From positions 682,001 to 746,000 of the forward strand of contig BEDY01000004.1 in the NCBI GenBank assembly GCA_002335605.1: a DNA stretch of 64,000 nucleotides. Direction: 5' to 3'. The notes below the pieces were generated by a model. The model worked only from the letters and a program-made list of their open reading frames with translations. It made no database searches and was not told the DNA's origin. The stretch comes from Prillingera fragicola (lineage: Eukaryota; Basidiomycota; Tremellomycetes; Trichosporonales; Trichosporonaceae). Made by a program: the position numbers and the translations under genes. Shown in pieces: positions 43,201 to 53,074 of the stretch (position 1 is its first letter; every line of letters starts with the position of its first letter).

Positions 43201-45255
43201 ATGCTCTCCTACATTCTAGCCCTGCTCCTCGGCGTACTCGTGGGGCTACTCCTGCGACCTTCCCAGCGAGCAACACAGCAGCACGCTGGAGCGCAGTCGG
43301 CCAAATCGACAGCTGGTGACGCAGAGGGCACACATTTGCGAGCGCAGGCTCCCACCAAGTCCGATGCAGTAGATCAGAGAACGCCAAGCGTCAAGCACAC
43401 GCCATTTCGTCCGTTGCCAGTCTCCTCGACAACAACAGCACCGGTAACCCCATTGTCCGCCCAAACAGCGCCGTTGGCCGATCCAGCACCACCGTCTGCT
43501 CTGGCACCGACAGAACAGCTCATCTCGCAAGCTAGCAAGGTCTCTCCCGCTTCAGCTCGGAGCGACGCTTCACTCTTGGCCCCTGACGAGGCTGGCGACA
43601 GCGACGATCGTTCGCACTCCACCTGGTCGATCTCTGAGTGCACTACTCCTATGAGCTCTGTCGCTTCCTCCGATGCACGGTCTGCCACGAGTGTTGCTGC
43701 CGAAGGTAGGGCGAGCTCGAGCGGCAGACAGAAGTGTGCAGTCGTTGGGACGCGGCCTGAGAAGCACGAGCGAGATTGCCACGCCTCTGCTGCATCTTCT
43801 CCTTCAGCGCATCCCAATCCTGCCCATGTCCCTGCTCCGACAAATACTGCAGCGATGCCGACGACCCCAGCGCGATCTGATCGCGCTACCCCGAAAGCTC
43901 AGGTATCAACACCGCCATGGCGGGACCTTCCGCCTCACCTCAGTCGCTCGCCAGAGCAAGTCCTTCCACGCCCCTCAACTCACCCATCTTCCGAGGCGCA
44001 GCTACTCGAGGACAAGATGGCGCGCAAGACCAAGATCAAAGCTGCGTCCAGGGAGATATCTAATAGGGTCTCGCCGAGGAAATCGCCAGGTTTAAAACTC
44101 TGGGCTCCAGCCACTTCGCCCACGTCCGAGGCGATTGCACCGAGGTCGGCCGACCCAACAGCTCTATGGGATCAAGGCAACGACAACCAAGGGCTTCTCT
44201 TGCAGGAGGGCCTCCAAGAAAGGCCGGAGGAGGTGATTGTGGTCCAAGAAGTCGCAGACTCGGACGCGAGCAGCACCTTTGAAAACTATGGGGAGGAGGC
44301 TGAGGTTGAGAGCGATGACTCGAGCGAGGTAATTCTCGTAAATAACCTGTTAAGCGCGTCACCTCCACGCTCCGTTCCCGGCACACCGCTTGGGAAGGCC
44401 ACGGAGGGGAGCTACGCGCAGCATTCTCTCTCGCCGAGCGTCTCGCCGTCCTCGACCACCCCGCTCAGGGAGCCCCCACCTCACCTTATGAAGACGCCGG
44501 CGTCAAAAGCTCTGTCAGGACATAGCGCAACGTTCACGCCCGTTGCGGGCGCCGACGACAGTCCAGGCTTCAGCTTTACTCCCACGCCGTACAAGACCTC
44601 TCAACGTCATACCCTTCGCGACACCACGTCCCCGAGCGCTCCCAAGTCCCTCAATGTCCACAGCGTTATCGGCGCCAACGGCAACAAGGGCGACGGCTTT
44701 GCAGCCTCCTCCGGCCGGCTCTGGGAGGCACCGCCACACAACGCCGGCTCACTGGGTAACGGCGCAGCACTGGGGAACGGCGCGGCAGGCGGCAAGGCCA
44801 ACCCATGGGCCGGCTGGCCGACGCGCGACGTGCCCCGCCCAGCCGCGCAGATGAGCAAAGCCCGACAGCGGCCCAAGAAACCGACGGGTCTCCAGCCAAT
44901 CTTTGACGACTGGACGCCACTAGAGACAGTGACCGACCTGTGGTCCGCGCCCGACCCGGCCCTCGTCGCGCAGACCCAGCGTGCCAAGGCGGCGCGAAAA
45001 CCCAAGAGGGAACCCAGGTATCTCGGCGGCGGACCAGGCGGGGTGGCCGTAAACGGGTTTGGAGGGGGGAACGGGGGGCTAGCGGCCGTCGGCCTGCCGG
45101 CTGGTGCGGGGCGGAGTGCGTTCGCACGGGATATCCGCGGGGACGGGGTCGGGAGCCGGCGGCCTAGGTGGGAGAGGGAGGGTGGGTGGGGCGGGGAGGT
45201 GCCGGAGTTGAATGTCGAGGGGCCGTTGGCGGACGAGTTGTATGGTGGGTGGTAG
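43201..45255 (+). CDS. Unrecognised disordered protein with an N-terminal membrane anchor
   Basis: A single exon of 684 aa. Residues 1-19 (MLSYILALLLGVLVGLLLR) form a hydrophobic helix followed by basic residues, fitting a signal anchor rather than a cleaved signal. The rest is Ser/Pro/Thr/Ala-rich and looks disordered, with one acidic patch (EDSE-rich, about residues 335-380). Near the C-terminus, QPIFDDWTPLETVTDLW and the basic RAKAARKPKREPRYLGGG are the most protein-like segments, followed by a Gly-rich tail. Codon use and the long open frame support a real gene. No family recognised. The likely topology is tail in the cytosol at an ER or other membrane. Confidence 0.7.
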   Translation: MLSYILALLLGVLVGLLLRPSQRATQQHAGAQSAKSTAGDAEGTHLRAQAPTKSDAVDQRTPSVKHTPFRPLPVSSTTTAPVTPLSAQTAPLADPAPPSALAPTEQLISQASKVSPASARSDASLLAPDEAGDSDDRSHSTWSISECTTPMSSVASSDARSATSVAAEGRASSSGRQKCAVVGTRPEKHERDCHASAASSPSAHPNPAHVPAPTNTAAMPTTPARSDRATPKAQVSTPPWRDLPPHLSRSPEQVLPRPSTHPSSEAQLLEDKMARKTKIKAASREISNRVSPRKSPGLKLWAPATSPTSEAIAPRSADPTALWDQGNDNQGLLLQEGLQERPEEVIVVQEVADSDASSTFENYGEEAEVESDDSSEVILVNNLLSASPPRSVPGTPLGKATEGSYAQHSLSPSVSPSSTTPLREPPPHLMKTPASKALSGHSATFTPVAGADDSPGFSFTPTPYKTSQRHTLRDTTSPSAPKSLNVHSVIGANGNKGDGFAASSGRLWEAPPHNAGSLGNGAALGNGAAGGKANPWAGWPTRDVPRPAAQMSKARQRPKKPTGLQPIFDDWTPLETVTDLWSAPDPALVAQTQRAKAARKPKREPRYLGGGPGGVAVNGFGGGNGGLAAVGLPAGAGRSAFARDIRGDGVGSRRPRWEREGGWGGEVPELNVEGPLADELYGGW

Positions 45256-45624
45256 GTTGCACGCTGCGGTGCGGCTCGTGGCTCGTCGCGTGGGGTTGTA
45301 GCGCGCTCAACGCTATGTACATGTGCTACGCTACTGCTGCGTTTAATGCGGACCGGTGCGCTGGTCACTGGACATACGCTTGAGGTCGATGCCCCGTTGC
45401 GCGTGGCGTAATTTTGATCTGATTGACAGCGGAAATCATTCGATAGGGAGTACATACTCTACGGAGCCGTGCACTAAGAGAGATTATGGAGAGAAACGGA
45501 GGGAGAGGAGGAGGATTGTTGTCAAAACACGGTGGGTCCGGTTGTTCGTGTGGCACGCGACATGGCCATCAACATTAGTTGAGACGCACGCTTTATGTAT
45601 GCGTATGTATGGGCAGTCCTTACT
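45256..45624. other. Convergent intergenic region
   Basis: About 370 bases between the anchored protein gene (+) and F-box-like member 6 (-). TAGTGTGT occurs at 45629 just inside the 3' end of the latter. No gene seen. Confidence 0.5.
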
Positions 45625-46575
45625 CTAATAGTGTGTCCTAAACACGGCACTGGCATTCTCGTCCATCTCGATTGGGTCTGCTTGAGCAGCATACTCAGCC
45701 TTCGAGAGCAGCTTTACACCGCCGACAAGCTGCCCGATGAGCTCTTCAGAGTTGTCATCTGACCGCAACATCCGGCGCAGACTCTGAAGGAGGGAGGAGG
45801 CTTCGTTGGCGGTATTGAGCCCCACAATCGTTACCTCGACATGGTGCCCGCGCTCGCTCCACCCCATGATCTCATGGTGCAGCACGGCAAGGATACGCCG
45901 AGAGAGTGAAGTTGCCTCTCGAGGTAGAAGCGGCTGCTCGGTGGCGAGGAGGATGAAGACGTAACGGACCGCGCTGGGGGGTGGTGTCCACCACACAAAG
46001 TTCAAGAGTGGGCAGGTGGGTGAGACGTGTGATACAATTTTCTTCACTCCATTTGGCAGAAGTATTTGCTCAAGCTCAGATCCTGAGGCCAACTTCTGAA
46101 GCGCGCGTGCCGAGCAGGGAAAGACGACGAGGTTGTCGAGGTTTGCCACATATCCGAGATCCATATCCACGTAACTGAGGTGCCTCAGCCTAACAATCGT
46201 CACCTCCTCGAAGGCATGAGCTTCCACCAATATTTGCCAGGCAGTCCACGAGGCATTCGGATCGCTGATGACAAGGTCGAGGACGTGGGTGAGCGGTTCG
46301 GTGACATTCTGTAACCGTAGGACCTGGCCTGTCAGGTCTTTTAGAATGATGGCCGAAAGTGGGATGCGGCGCAAGCCGGCAGAGAGGACTTGCAGAGATG
46401 GTGGGAAAGGTTCGTCTCCTTGTTGGGCAAGTGCTAGATGGTAGAAGAGACGAGGGTCGATCCAGGCGCGGAGTCGGCGGCAGGTTGCGCGGAGAGCGGG
46501 ATAGGCGGATGGAGGTGCGTGGTCGAGAATGTCGCTAAAGATGTGGGGAAAGGCGGTGTGGTCAAGGACTAACAT
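45625..46575 (-). CDS. F-box-like family member 6
   Basis: A single exon of 316 aa, the shortest member. The motif is at the very start: LDHTAFPHIFSDILDH, then LRATCRRLRAW and IDPRLFYHLALA. The second block is weaker (VKKIVSHVSPTCP). The C-terminal family motif KLLSKAEYAAQADPIEMDE is partial. Middle segments such as LTHVLDLVISDPNASWTAWQ resemble the RILDL block of members 1 and 5. No sign of damage. Function unknown. Confidence 0.75.
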   Translation of the reverse strand: MLVLDHTAFPHIFSDILDHAPPSAYPALRATCRRLRAWIDPRLFYHLALAQQGDEPFPPSLQVLSAGLRRIPLSAIILKDLTGQVLRLQNVTEPLTHVLDLVISDPNASWTAWQILVEAHAFEEVTIVRLRHLSYVDMDLGYVANLDNLVVFPCSARALQKLASGSELEQILLPNGVKKIVSHVSPTCPLLNFVWWTPPPSAVRYVFILLATEQPLLPREATSLSRRILAVLHHEIMGWSERGHHVEVTIVGLNTANEASSLLQSLRRMLRSDDNSEELIGQLVGGVKLLSKAEYAAQADPIEMDENASAVFRTHY

Positions 46576-46914
46576 TCCGGCTGAGCAGAGGAGACAACGT
46601 GCATGAGAGGCAGAGGACCAGGCAACGTGAATAGTGAGAGATAGAGCAGTGTCAATGATGGTTGACGAATTGGGATGAGAGCAAGTCTGCTGTAGATAAC
46701 CGAGGTTGTAACATAGAGGGCTTGTGGCAACGGTGTGGCGACGGTGACACGGAAGATGTCTGCGTCCCGGCTAGCAGGCTGATTAAGAGATGGAGAAGGC
46801 GAGGGAGAGGGCACTATCGAAAAGAAAACAGCAGTAAAGCAAGGGGCATTGAAGGAGACGCTGGTGGTGGCTGCAAGGGTCCAGTGGATGGTGAGCAGCA
46901 GAACCAGCGTCTTC
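46576..46914. other. Intergenic region upstream of the tRNA gene
   Basis: About 340 bases holding the promoter of F-box-like member 6 and the 5' flank of the tRNA gene. No coding sequence supported. Confidence 0.5.
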
Positions 46915-46987
46915 GGGGGTATGGTATAATGGTTATTACATCTAGCTTCTAATTAGTAAGATCCCAGTTCGAATCTGGTTGCCTCCA
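46915..46987 (+). tRNA. tRNA-Arg (anticodon TCT)
   Basis: A 73-base cloverleaf can be drawn by hand. The acceptor stem GGGGGTA pairs with TGCCTCC (with G-T pairs), the D arm has GG in its loop, the anticodon loop is CTTCTAA with anticodon TCT at 46948-46950, and the T loop is TTCGAAT with a good B box. Three non-Watson-Crick positions were noted: T-T at the base of the anticodon stem, T-T at the end of the D stem and C-T at the base of the T stem. There is no intron. TTTT runs follow at once, as expected for RNA polymerase III termination. It would read AGA codons. Confidence 0.75.
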
Positions 46988-46989
46988 TC

Positions 46990-46998
46990 TTTTCTTTT
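46990..46998 (+). terminator. RNA polymerase III terminator
   Basis: TTTTCTTTT begins three bases after the discriminator base of the tRNA gene. Confidence 0.6.
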
Positions 46999-47983
46999 GT
47001 TGAATGTCCCTGCCGCACAGTCAACAGCATGCTCGGGGGACAGTGCAGTGCGTTGCAGAGAGGGTAGAGAAACGCATAGTCTGGCCGGGTAGTAGGACGT
47101 CGTGGTGGTTAATAGGCTTTGTCCGAGTGACGAGAAACACACCATGCTGCCAATAATTGCACCCCTTGCAATAGGGAAGCTTGTCGGGTTCTCAGCAAAC
47201 ACACCACTGAAAGACAGGAGTTTATTTCAGTGTGCTATGTGTCCTGGTGCCATTGGAAAATGCGTATGGTTGGCAAAGGTCTATTCGAGTGGCTCTAGTT
47301 TGGCAGCGCCAGCGAGGTGGACCCGTATCATGAGTGTTCTGGGGCAGGCGGAGAAACACACCATGATGCCAAAAACTACGCTGCGCGTTGTTGGCCACGC
47401 GTTTTGAGACCTCAGGACACACACTACAAGCCCTCATCGATTCAATGAGAATGGGGAATGTGTTTTGTTTCAGGCAGAATACACTCAGTGTTGGGAAGTT
47501 TATTGCAGCGGCTCTGCTACAGTGGCGATCGAGTTGACTTGTCAATTTCAAGTTGCTTGGAGAAACACACTACGACAGCCCAAGGGGCAGAAACGCGCGC
47601 TAGGATGTTGTCGCTCAAGGCTCGATGGAGCGAGCACGCTCTCTGATGCAGTGATGAGCACAAACGTACGCAAATGGCTCAACATCTGATGCGTTGTACT
47701 TGGCGGTCCCACATTTGCTATACCCTGCTTCAACTCTTCTGTGGGGCTACATACTCTGTCCCCGACATTGACTCTACTTGAATGAATTTACCCACGGCTA
47801 CTCAGAGCCTTCCTCCTGTCAGCGTCATCTTTGCTTTCCCCCTTCCTTTGGGCGTTCAACGCTGTCCCACCCCCCGTTCACACTTGACACACCGCTCACT
47901 GTTCCCCAATTCTCCCTTGACACCATCAGCCACATAACATCAGTCCCTCTTTGCCTCCTACGACCATCCAACTCCAGTCTACC
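46999..47983. other. Gene-free block with a spaced motif
   Basis: About 980 bases with no supported coding sequence. GAGAAACACAC recurs at 47132, 47351 and 47560, about 210-220 bases apart; the first two copies extend to GAGAAACACACCATG. Related words lie at 47195 and 47415. The right end is the promoter of the zinc-finger gene. Cause unknown. Confidence 0.5.
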
Positions 47984-48866
47984 ATGGTACACAACCCCTA
48001 CTACACCTGTGGCACCTGCCTCAAGGGCTTTCCTGCCGGATGCCAGGCCCGCAACAACCACTGCAACTCGACGGGCCACCGTCTCCCGTCTTTCGAGTGC
48101 GACTCGTGCCACCTGTGGTTCAAAACCAATGACGACTGCTGGCGGCACATGAATGCCACACGCCACGCCATGTTCTTCTGTCGTGCACTCGACTGCAGCT
48201 TTGTCAGTCCCTCGGTCGAGGGTCGCCTGCACCACGAGCACGACTTTCACCACTTCTGCGCCGACTGCAAGCGGTTTTTCGACAATCGCAACAATCTCAA
48301 CATGGTAGGCCCCACGGCACGCACGAGTCTCACACGCAGCACCTAAACTCGCGCACCCACCGCGGAGACAACATGTCCTGCCCGTTCTGTAAACGCACCT
48401 TTGCCACAGCGGCAGGCATGACGCACCACCTCGAGAACAATGCCTGCCCCAACGTCAACCTCGACCGCGACACAATGTACCGCGCAGTGCGCGCCAAGGA
48501 CCCCGGCGGGCTCATCTCAAAGAACCTCATCGGCTACACCGGACAGACCTCGTACTCTGCGACCGACATGGCGTGGAACGGTGACGCGTGGGAGTGCTAC
48601 TTCTGCCACCGCGGGTTCCGCCAGCGCAGCTCTTTGGACCAGCACCTCAAGTCGCCTGCGCGTACGTCCCCCAGATTCGAGCAAGCTGACAGCAAGACCA
48701 GCAGGCACTGTATCACTGCCCAAATGCCCGGTGCCGCGCCCAGTTCAAGAGTCTCGCGGCGGCGATCAATCATCTCGAGAGCGAGTCGTGCGCGTTCATG
48801 CGGTTCGAGGCCGTGCAGACCACTATGGCCAACCTCATTAGCAGTGACCGGCGTCTCACGTTCTAG
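47984..48866 (+). CDS. C2H2 zinc-finger protein
   Basis: Three exons (47984-48304, 48340-48661, 48697-48866) give 270 aa. At least five Cys2-His2-like units are visible: CGTCLKGF, CDSCHLWF..H..H, CADCKRFF..HLNSRTHR (joined across intron 1), CPFCKRTF..HLENNAC and CYFCHRGF..HLKSPAH (joined across intron 2). A final CPNARCRAQF..HLESESC unit ends the protein. This arrangement, with HLNSRTH and a spacer NVNLDRDTMYRAVRAKDPGGLI, recalls a widespread fungal C2H2 group of unknown role. Nucleic-acid binding is inferred. An in-frame ATG at 47951 would add 11 residues. Confidence 0.83.
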
Positions 48867-49325
48867 CCGCCGTGTGCTCTGCCTTCCTTTCCAATCTTTC
48901 GTTCGTCGCCTTGTTCTCGAGACTCGCTTGTGTAGCCCATGTACGCGAGCTCCTTCCAGATGTAATACGGCACTTTGAGAGCAGCGATTCCTGATGTCGG
49001 CCAAGTGCGGTACAGTATCGACTCCGGCCGCCCTGGCTATCTCGTCACGATATCTGACAATGCCGTGGCAAGCTCAGTGCACCGGCAAACACCTTTCCCT
49101 ACGCAGTGAAGTCGTGCACACTGGAGACCAAGCTCAATGCACCCACCGCTCCGATGGAAGAGCAGGCTCATGGCATGGCCTTCACTGATCCCGGCGCCCG
49201 GCGCGCTTGAAGCCGAAGTCCGTCAGTCGGCATTGACCGAACCGGTAACACGACCCAATATATTACCCGCGCAGCATCGACATTCTCCCAACCATCTCCC
49301 CCTCATCCTCATCAAAACACAAGCA
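48867..49325. other. Intergenic region
   Basis: About 460 bases between the zinc-finger gene and the alpha/beta hydrolase. The hydrolase frame remains open back to 49137 but the extra residues have no support. Nothing else seen. Confidence 0.5.
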
Positions 49326-50819
49326 ATGGCACTAGAAATGCCACCCCGCGGCCCCCAAACCCTCCTCCCGCCGCGCCAGCTCAGCTTCCCCGTCGGCCCA
49401 ATAACGACCCCGCACCTCCTCCCCCTAGCAGCGCACCCGAACAACCCCGCGCCCCCTCCGCCGCGACGCCCCGACCTCCCCCCTCCCCCCGCAGGCTGGA
49501 CGCGGACCCAGCACGCCACGCCGGCAGCCCACCCGCGCGAGCTGCGGGAGGGGCACGGGGCGCTCAGCCGCGAGTCCCGGCCGTTTGGGGAGACCTCCAT
49601 GCGGGCGGGGGAGAGCAAGGATGCGCGGAATGAGCGGCTCGACGCGGCGTTGGAGCTGTGCGTCGAGGCGCGCCTCGGTGCGAAGGAGTGGAGCCTGGGT
49701 GAGGCCGCGGCGAGCGCGCCGCTGGGCGTGTTCCAGAGCGTGGAGCGGTGGCAGCGCGACGTGCCTGTGGGTGGGTATACGCTTGTGTGCACGCATCCGA
49801 ACGGGACGCAAAAGGAGCACTGGCACCCTACGCTGCGGCGGGTGTTGGGCAAGACGCCTGGGTCGCCTGCGTTGGCGTTTGGGACTGGTGCGCCGCTTGC
49901 GACGTCGCCGGAGGTGCTCATTGACGATATCTGGATGCTCGACCACCACAACCACGGCGTATCGATGGATCTCAATGCCGGTCTGCTCGGGCCGGCCGAG
50001 ACGTGGGACGATGTCGGAAGGGATATTCTGAATTTCATCCTGCACGTCCTCCCCGGCGCCAAGGCAGCGACGCCGGGGTGGCAGCTGGTGTGGCAGCCCG
50101 AGGGCGCCGCGCCGGCGGTCAAGGTCCTGGGCTTTGGCGGGAGCTACGGCGGTGTCGGCCACTGCATCGCGTCGCACAGCCGGCCCGACGTGTATCACGG
50201 CATCTTTCTCGCCGACTCGCTCGTGACGCCGACGGCGATGGGCGACGACGAGTTCCGCGTCCACTCGCGCACAAACCAGAGCAAGACCCGCCCAGCGCTC
50301 AAGCGAAGGGATCACTGGCCGTCCCGCGCTGAAGCGAGGCGGACCTGGCTCCAGCTCGAGTTTTACCAGCAGTGGCACCCAGAGATCATGGATCTCACCA
50401 TCTCGCACGGCCTCGTCCGCATTGACGCCGACGGCGTGACGGACAGCGCCTCTGACCCGAACGTAGACGACGGCCCGGTGACGCTCGCAATGCCGACGTG
50501 GGCCGAGGCGGCCGTGTTCGCCGAGCCCACCGCCGGAGGACGCGTATGGGACATGCTGCCTAACATCAAGGTTCCAGTCGGGTTTGTCGTCGCCAACTCG
50601 CGCCTGCCGAGGCAGATGAGCAGGGAGATGGCCTGGCGCCCCCCGCTCGCGCGCAACGAGCATTTACCCACCACGGACCACTTGTGTCTCCAGGCCGACC
50701 CGCCGGCTATTGCCGATGCTGCGTGGCGGTTCTTGCAAACTTTCGCGGCTGGGTGGGGGGATCAGGCGGAGATTCGCGCGAGTTATGGCGAGCTGGAGGA
50801 TGGAAAGGCAAAGTTGTAG
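49326..50819 (+). CDS. Alpha/beta hydrolase with peroxisomal targeting signal
   Basis: A single exon of 497 aa from the ATG at 49326. The nucleophile elbow GFGGSYGG holds Ser273 in a G-x-S-x-G setting, with LGFGGSYGGVGHCIA and YHGIFLADSLVTPT around it. TTDHLCLQADP near the end could carry the catalytic His. A Pro-rich N-terminus of about 60 residues precedes GGYTLVCTHPNGTQKEHWHP, a typical first-strand region of peroxisomal Lpx1-like and toxin-biosynthesis-type fungal hydrolases. The protein ends in AKL, a valid type 1 peroxisomal signal. An ester or lipid substrate is likely but unspecified. Confidence 0.85.
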   Translation: MALEMPPRGPQTLLPPRQLSFPVGPITTPHLLPLAAHPNNPAPPPPRRPDLPPPPAGWTRTQHATPAAHPRELREGHGALSRESRPFGETSMRAGESKDARNERLDAALELCVEARLGAKEWSLGEAAASAPLGVFQSVERWQRDVPVGGYTLVCTHPNGTQKEHWHPTLRRVLGKTPGSPALAFGTGAPLATSPEVLIDDIWMLDHHNHGVSMDLNAGLLGPAETWDDVGRDILNFILHVLPGAKAATPGWQLVWQPEGAAPAVKVLGFGGSYGGVGHCIASHSRPDVYHGIFLADSLVTPTAMGDDEFRVHSRTNQSKTRPALKRRDHWPSRAEARRTWLQLEFYQQWHPEIMDLTISHGLVRIDADGVTDSASDPNVDDGPVTLAMPTWAEAAVFAEPTAGGRVWDMLPNIKVPVGFVVANSRLPRQMSREMAWRPPLARNEHLPTTDHLCLQADPPAIADAAWRFLQTFAAGWGDQAEIRASYGELEDGKAKL

Positions 50820-51419
50820 CGGTGATAGATGTTCGGGAGCTTTGCAGAGGTCTGGCTCTTTTAGGGGGGTTGATGTAGGCAATGTCTTGGGATGGCTTCG
50901 TCAAGGCCTCGAAGGCACTATCAGTAGGCAAGTGAGCGATACCAGTCGCCAGCCCTGATTACCTGTTCATGCATGTGCTGTTTCCAGAACTTGGAGTACT
51001 GGTGGTGATGGTCGTGTGATCTCTGATAAACGCCGGATGTAGCGGACTGATCAACAGATCCGCAGCCAGGCTGACACGTGTTTCAAATGGGTTCACCGCA
51101 CTCTGTACTCTGCAACTCGTGCTCTGCTTTACTGCTTTCAAGCAGGCTGCATATCTGCATGCATAGGAGAGTTGGCAGTTGGTTATGATGCATGAGATGG
51201 GATGCTCAGGACCCAGAGACAGCCAGGGGGGACACTGCATAGAGAGGGTGTAGGTGACGCGCCTGCTTAGCAGTGGTGTTTTAGACTGGTGCCTGTATTT
51301 CATTCCCCTGTTGCTCCTCTCAGTGTGCACATCCTACTCCTCGTATGCAAACACGTACTTGGTGTCTCTCTTATCCATCAACCCTTGCCAACTGGACACC
51401 TACACTCGTTTAACCCACA
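50820..51419. other. Intergenic region
   Basis: About 600 bases between the hydrolase and the small secreted protein gene. No gene or repeat recognised. Confidence 0.5.
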
Positions 51420-52034
51420 ATGCGCCTCCTCGCCCTCCTCACTCTCGCAGCAGCAGCCACAGCAGCACCCCTCCTCGAGGACCGCGGCCACTACGGCGCC
51501 CACGGCGTCGGTCTCCACGCCCTCTTTGACAAGCGCGACACCCCTGCTTCCACCGTACGTGCCTTTCATGCCGCAGACACAGCTAGCTCACAACCCCCAT
51601 AGGTGGCCAAGCGCGAGCCCCCGCAGGAGATGGAAAAGAACAAACTCGACGCGCTCCTCGCAAAGCCTCCTAAGTGGATGTACGACTGTCTCGCGGCCAT
51701 GGGCGAGGGTGGTGAGTGCCCTGGGTTGTAGCTGCAGTCGACTGCGATGTGGGAGGATGGCGCTGACGGGGTGTACAGACGTCGACGTCGCCAACTTTCT
51801 CGCCGTCACTGGCGTCGTCGTCCCCGTGCCGCTCTGGCTCAAGAACTGCTGGGCGCAGGCGGAAAAGGACGGTGAGTGCGAGCCTCCGTGCGATGTGTGT
51901 ATACTGACAGGGCAGGCTTTGTCAACCCCGACGGCAGCGACACGCGGCCCGCATGCAAGCCCGTCGTCTCGACCCTGCCCGCCCCCGTCGAGCCCGTCGA
52001 GGACAACAAGGCCGGCCCGGCTCCCGCAAACTAG
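51420..52034 (+). CDS. Small secreted protein
   Basis: Four exons (51420-51554, 51603-51711, 51779-51871, 51916-52034) give 151 aa. Residues 1-16 (MRLLALLTLAAAATAA) are a signal peptide. Two Kex2-like KR sites follow (FDKRD near residue 38 and AKRE near 48), suggesting a pro-region. The mature part has three Cys (MYDCLAAM, KNCWAQ, PACKP) around a hydrophobic centre (VANFLAVTGVVVPVPLWLK). It ends in an acidic/Pro-rich tail. No family recognised. A small exported protein or effector-like protein is a fair description. All introns are canonical and keep the frame. Confidence 0.75.
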
Positions 52035-52573
52035 AGCGCGCTCTGGCATAGGTCCGCGCTGGCAGCGGCCCCCCAGGCTGTAAATCCTCGACCCATCTTC
52101 TCATCGCCATCTCGTCCCTTGTGATACCTCCTCCTTGATTGGCGACTTCGCACGAACATTGTATCAAACACACCGGATCGTGCCCCTGGACACGCGTATG
52201 GTACGCGTTGGCATGCATGATACTTTGTGACCCAAGGGCGTTCTTGGCGGTGGAGAGCGAAGCTGAAAGGGCGGGGATGTGTGAGATAGGAGAGGGCTAA
52301 GGCGCGAGGGCGTGCTCGTCGGATTGAGCTTAATGTGCCGCTCAATGTGGCGCAACCCTCCAACAAGCTTAACGCACCGCTACACAGCTACACGCGCGCG
52401 TGTCAAGAGATAATGACAGATGCAGCCTCTACAGGCACCCGACCACGCCCACGCCGACCGAAGCCGACGCCGACGCCACATGCTCGACGCCACTGACCCC
52501 GACGCCACTGACCTCTTGGCGTCATTGCAGAGGTTCTTTGTTGTCCTGGCCCGACGTGTCTTTCTCATCCTCT

Positions 52574-52614
<41 letters not shown>

Positions 52615-52646
52615 GACATCCACACCCTCACTTCTTACTTCGCACA
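52035..52646. other. Intergenic region upstream of the SANT-like array
   Basis: About 610 bases with no supported gene. It contains the hexamer microsatellite described separately. Confidence 0.5.
52573..52616 (+). repeat. CTCACT hexamer microsatellite
   Basis: Seven tandem copies of ACTCTC lie in the presumed leader of the first SANT-like gene, about 30 bases before its ATG. Confidence 0.85.
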
Positions 52647-53074
52647 ATGCCCCGCGCACGCCCCCAAGAACCACTCCACGAGACAAAGCCATACGCAAAA
52701 CCCCGCCCCCGTCGCCGCAAGCTCACCACTACCTCCCCCGGACGCACACTGCACCTGCACAAGAAACCGCGCCGCAGCGACCGCCCATCCTCCGCCCCCT
52801 GGAGCAGCGCCGAGTATCTCGCCCTCTTCCGCGCCGTCGCCGTGCGCTCCAGGGCGTTGAAAGTGTTTGAAGGCGCCGTACCGGGCCGGACAGCGAAACA
52901 GGCGTATTTCACCTGGGTGTGAGTGCTTGGCCTGGGTGGGGGCTGATGGGTAGCAAGACGCTCGAGCCGTTTATTCGGAGTGCGGTGGCTAATAAGCCTG
53001 TGCGGGTGGAGCGGGAGTGGGGGGAGGAGAGGGAGGGGGGGATGGATGAGGATGAGGAAGGGGAGGGGGAGTAG
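52647..53074 (+). CDS. SANT/Myb-like mini-protein A
   Basis: Two exons, 52647-52918 and 52954-53074, give 130 aa. A basic N-terminus (KPRPRRRKLTTT) precedes a short helical domain: PWSSAEYLALFRAV, FEGAVPGRTAKQAYFTW, then across the intron VKTLEPFIRSAV. The aromatic spacing (W...F...W) and GR-x3-Q-x-Y-x-x-W resemble a SANT/Myb repeat. It ends in an acidic tail (DEDEEGEGE). The 35-nt intron splits the codon right after the FTW motif in phase 2, as in the three following genes. DNA or protein binding is inferred; no known family is claimed. Confidence 0.75.

Noticed and set aside
44607..45455. 282-aa frame antisense to the anchored disordered protein
   Set aside because: Pro/Arg-rich shadow with no domain; it also runs past the 3' end of the plus-strand gene.
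49425..50663. 412-aa frame antisense to the alpha/beta hydrolase
   Set aside because: Arg-rich shadow; the hydrolase frame has catalytic motifs and a targeting signal.
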